Below, piece after piece: positions 62,503 through 64,000 of a DNA stretch of 64,000 bases. Source of the stretch: Lyngbya sp. CCAP 1446/10 (GTDB lineage Bacteria > Cyanobacteriota > Cyanobacteriia > Cyanobacteriales > Microcoleaceae); assembly GCF_026130175.1 (NCBI RefSeq), contig NZ_JAIGNI010000026.1:1-64000 (forward strand). The letters run 5' to 3'. Made by a program: the position numbers and the translations under genes. Positions within the stretch are counted from its first letter, which is position 1; each line of letters begins with the position of its first letter. The notes under the pieces were generated by a model. That model ran no database searches. It saw nothing but the letters and a program-made list of their open reading frames with translations, and was not told the origin of the DNA.

Positions 62503-63402
62503 TTATTTGGGCGGTTGAGAAGGTGTGGGACTGAGTATCAGCAATTGATCGCCGGATTGACTTTGTTGAACCGCAACTACTGGAGGGCGAGCGTCAGGGT
62601 CTTTTTGCTGTTCATTCGTTAAAGCGGGAAACAGATAAATCCAGTTTCCTCTTTGCAGAAGCAACCGCCAAATTCTTGGTTCCTTGGAGTTGGTAGCATC
62701 TGTGTCTGTCTTGTCTACTAAATCATCAAATAAACCTTTATCGCCAATTATTCTATACTCTTTATAGTCTTTCGCCGAAGGGTTTTCAAACACATGTTCA
62801 AGTTTTCTTCCTAAAGCAAGGTTGTCTTCCTTGGCTATTAAAGTGACAGCAGGTAAAGCAGAAGTTTCGCTGGCATCGTGTCGGGCATCGGTAATTCCTT
62901 GGTGGTAAGCTGACCAGAACAAAACCAGCAATACCCAACTGACGATTATAATTTCATCAACGAGCGATCGCAGTAATTTGATTGAGTTATATCTATTGAT
63001 ATTAAATCGCTGCCAAGACTTCAAGAAGCGAAGCAGCAACCATAATCTTCTTCTGCGAGCATAGAAACGCCACCGTCGATTTCTCCGATTGATTGTAGTA
63101 GCAAATTTATGGTTTATACTATTAACCAGCCACAAAGTGAGGTAAATACCGAGGGCTGTGAGTAGAATCGCGATCGCACTTCTGAATATCGTCGGCCCAT
63201 CAGCTAAAAAAACCTGAAGCGGCGCCATAAAAAACGATTCGACAGGTAAATCGAGAGTCGTTACCTGTATCTGAAAAAAGTAAAAATACGACCAGCGATA
63301 AATCCAGCCCGTGAAAAATAGGGCGGCACCAAGTAAGCCAACAACACTGGCAAAGTTGCCTAAGATATTCGATTCGGGAGTAGGTTCGGGAGTAGCGGAC
63401 AC
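62503..63402 (-). CDS. Integral membrane protein of unknown function
   Basis: 299 residues. Three hydrophobic segments: about 15-37 (FASVVGLLGAALFFTGWIYRW), about 76-97 (AIAILLTALGIYLTLWLVNS) and about 150-168 (IIIVSWVLLVLFWSAYH). An Arg/Lys-rich loop (about 102-130, RRNRRWRFYARRRR) lies between the second and third, probably cytoplasmic. The C-terminal 130 residues are soluble and end in a Pro/Ser/Gln-rich tail. No family recognised. It is transcribed away from the gene at 63485. Confidence 0.7.
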   Translation of the reverse strand: MSATPEPTPESNILGNFASVVGLLGAALFFTGWIYRWSYFYFFQIQVTTLDLPVESFFMAPLQVFLADGPTIFRSAIAILLTALGIYLTLWLVNSINHKFATTINRRNRRWRFYARRRRLWLLLRFLKSWQRFNINRYNSIKLLRSLVDEIIIVSWVLLVLFWSAYHQGITDARHDASETSALPAVTLIAKEDNLALGRKLEHVFENPSAKDYKEYRIIGDKGLFDDLVDKTDTDATNSKEPRIWRLLLQRGNWIYLFPALTNEQQKDPDARPPVVAVQQSQSGDQLLILSPTPSQPPK

Positions 63403-63484
63403 GGAATCACCTTCAAGGGATGTGAAGTATAATTTTATAATCGTAGCGGGTTAACGCTTACCCTTGAAGGGGGTTTAGGGGACT

Positions 63485-64000
63485 ATGAAACGCAAAACAC
63501 TTTCTTTTTTAGTTGTAGCACTTTTTACAGTAACGGCGGGTATGGCGGCACAAGTCAATGCAGCCAGTCAGGAAGTTCAGAAACCAAATTTGCCATCTGT
63601 ACAAGCACAGGCTAAGGCCAGCCAGCCCATACCCGTAGCATTGCCCACGGATGCAGAAATTGTGATGAAAGGGGGGCAAAAAAACGGCGGTCGAGTTGTA
63701 CAGATTGATGAGAAAGGGCAAAAATTAGTGATACAGCGAGGACGGGATACGCGATCGTTACCTTTAAGTCAAGTTGAGAAAATCGTGTTTGCCAACAATG
63801 CGGTTGTTTATAGCGCTAAGGGAGGGCCGATTGTTCGGGGCGAGCGTCCACCAGCAAACCGTACAGAGACTTGGCGCGGTATTCCCATGAATGCTTTTCG
63901 CCTGCTAAATCCGCCGGACAAAGGTCAAGCAGAGTTAAATCTAGGGTCTGTTATTTCTGCTGACGATTTGGACTATATTAGGCAAATCATGCTGGGAAAC
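63485..64000 (+). CDS. Secreted protein of unknown function (partial, cut by window end)
   Basis: An open frame of 172 codons running off the end of the window. The N terminus MKRKTLSFLVVALFTVTAGM plus AAQVNA forms a good signal peptide. Then comes a Gln/Ala/Pro-rich stretch and a region with IVMKGGQKNGGRVVQIDEKG and LPLSQVEKIVF, which looks like a small beta-rich domain. No family assigned. The C terminus is outside the window. Confidence 0.7.
   Translation, partial: MKRKTLSFLVVALFTVTAGMAAQVNAASQEVQKPNLPSVQAQAKASQPIPVALPTDAEIVMKGGQKNGGRVVQIDEKGQKLVIQRGRDTRSLPLSQVEKIVFANNAVVYSAKGGPIVRGERPPANRTETWRGIPMNAFRLLNPPDKGQAELNLGSVISADDLDYIRQIMLGN

Overview
The window comes from a cyanobacterium, probably filamentous. 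HIP1-type GCGATCGC octamers are dense throughout. Intergenic regions carry heptamer tandem repeats and GGGGCGGGTTT hairpins typical of cyanobacteria. The gene families (CYP110-like P450, Uma2, DUF429, AMIN-domain TonB receptor, alpha-glucan phosphorylase) fit as well. No RNA gene or CRISPR array was seen.

Left edge (1-3125): an old IS4-type transposase gene with two in-frame stops is split by a complete 1267-bp IS4-family element (423-1689) with 21-bp inverted ends and a 9-bp target duplication. Decayed non-coding DNA follows.

Centre (3126-40680): one minus-strand array of 15 genes, about 37.5 kb, encodes a hybrid NRPS/PKS assembly line. In transcription order: free carrier protein, benzoate-ligase-like AMP ligase, salicylate synthase, KAS III-carrier fusion, Cy-A(Cys)-PCP, KS-AT-KR-ACP, a four-gene hydroxymalonyl-ACP-type cassette (3-hydroxyacyl-CoA dehydrogenase, carrier protein, acyl-CoA dehydrogenase, FkbH), C-A-PCP, KS-AT, ACP-aminotransferase-C-A-PCP, a PLP aspartate-decarboxylase-like enzyme, KS-AT-(relic KR)-ACP and C-A-PCP-TE. 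Three A domains have pocket residues almost identical to the beta-alanine code, and the decarboxylase would supply beta-alanine. The predicted product is a salicyl-thiazoline-capped polyketide with three beta-alanine units, one amine from the aminotransferase and possibly alpha-hydroxyl groups. A siderophore or other metallophore is the best guess.

Right of it (41409-55154), mostly on the plus strand, are a type II thioesterase, a VOC protein, an RhtX/FptX-like siderophore permease, a P450, a MATE exporter, a TonB-dependent siderophore receptor, a lipoprotein and a PepSY membrane protein resembling ferric-siderophore reductases. Together they form an uptake and tailoring half that matches a pyochelin-like cap. 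A DUF3102 gene sits in between on the minus strand.

Right edge (55155-64000): a broken IS1 transposase and a truncated EAL domain mark the end of the accessory region. Housekeeping-like genes follow: alpha-glucan phosphorylase, DUF429, a ribbon-helix-helix protein, a small conserved gene, Uma2, a membrane protein and a partial secreted protein cut by the window end.
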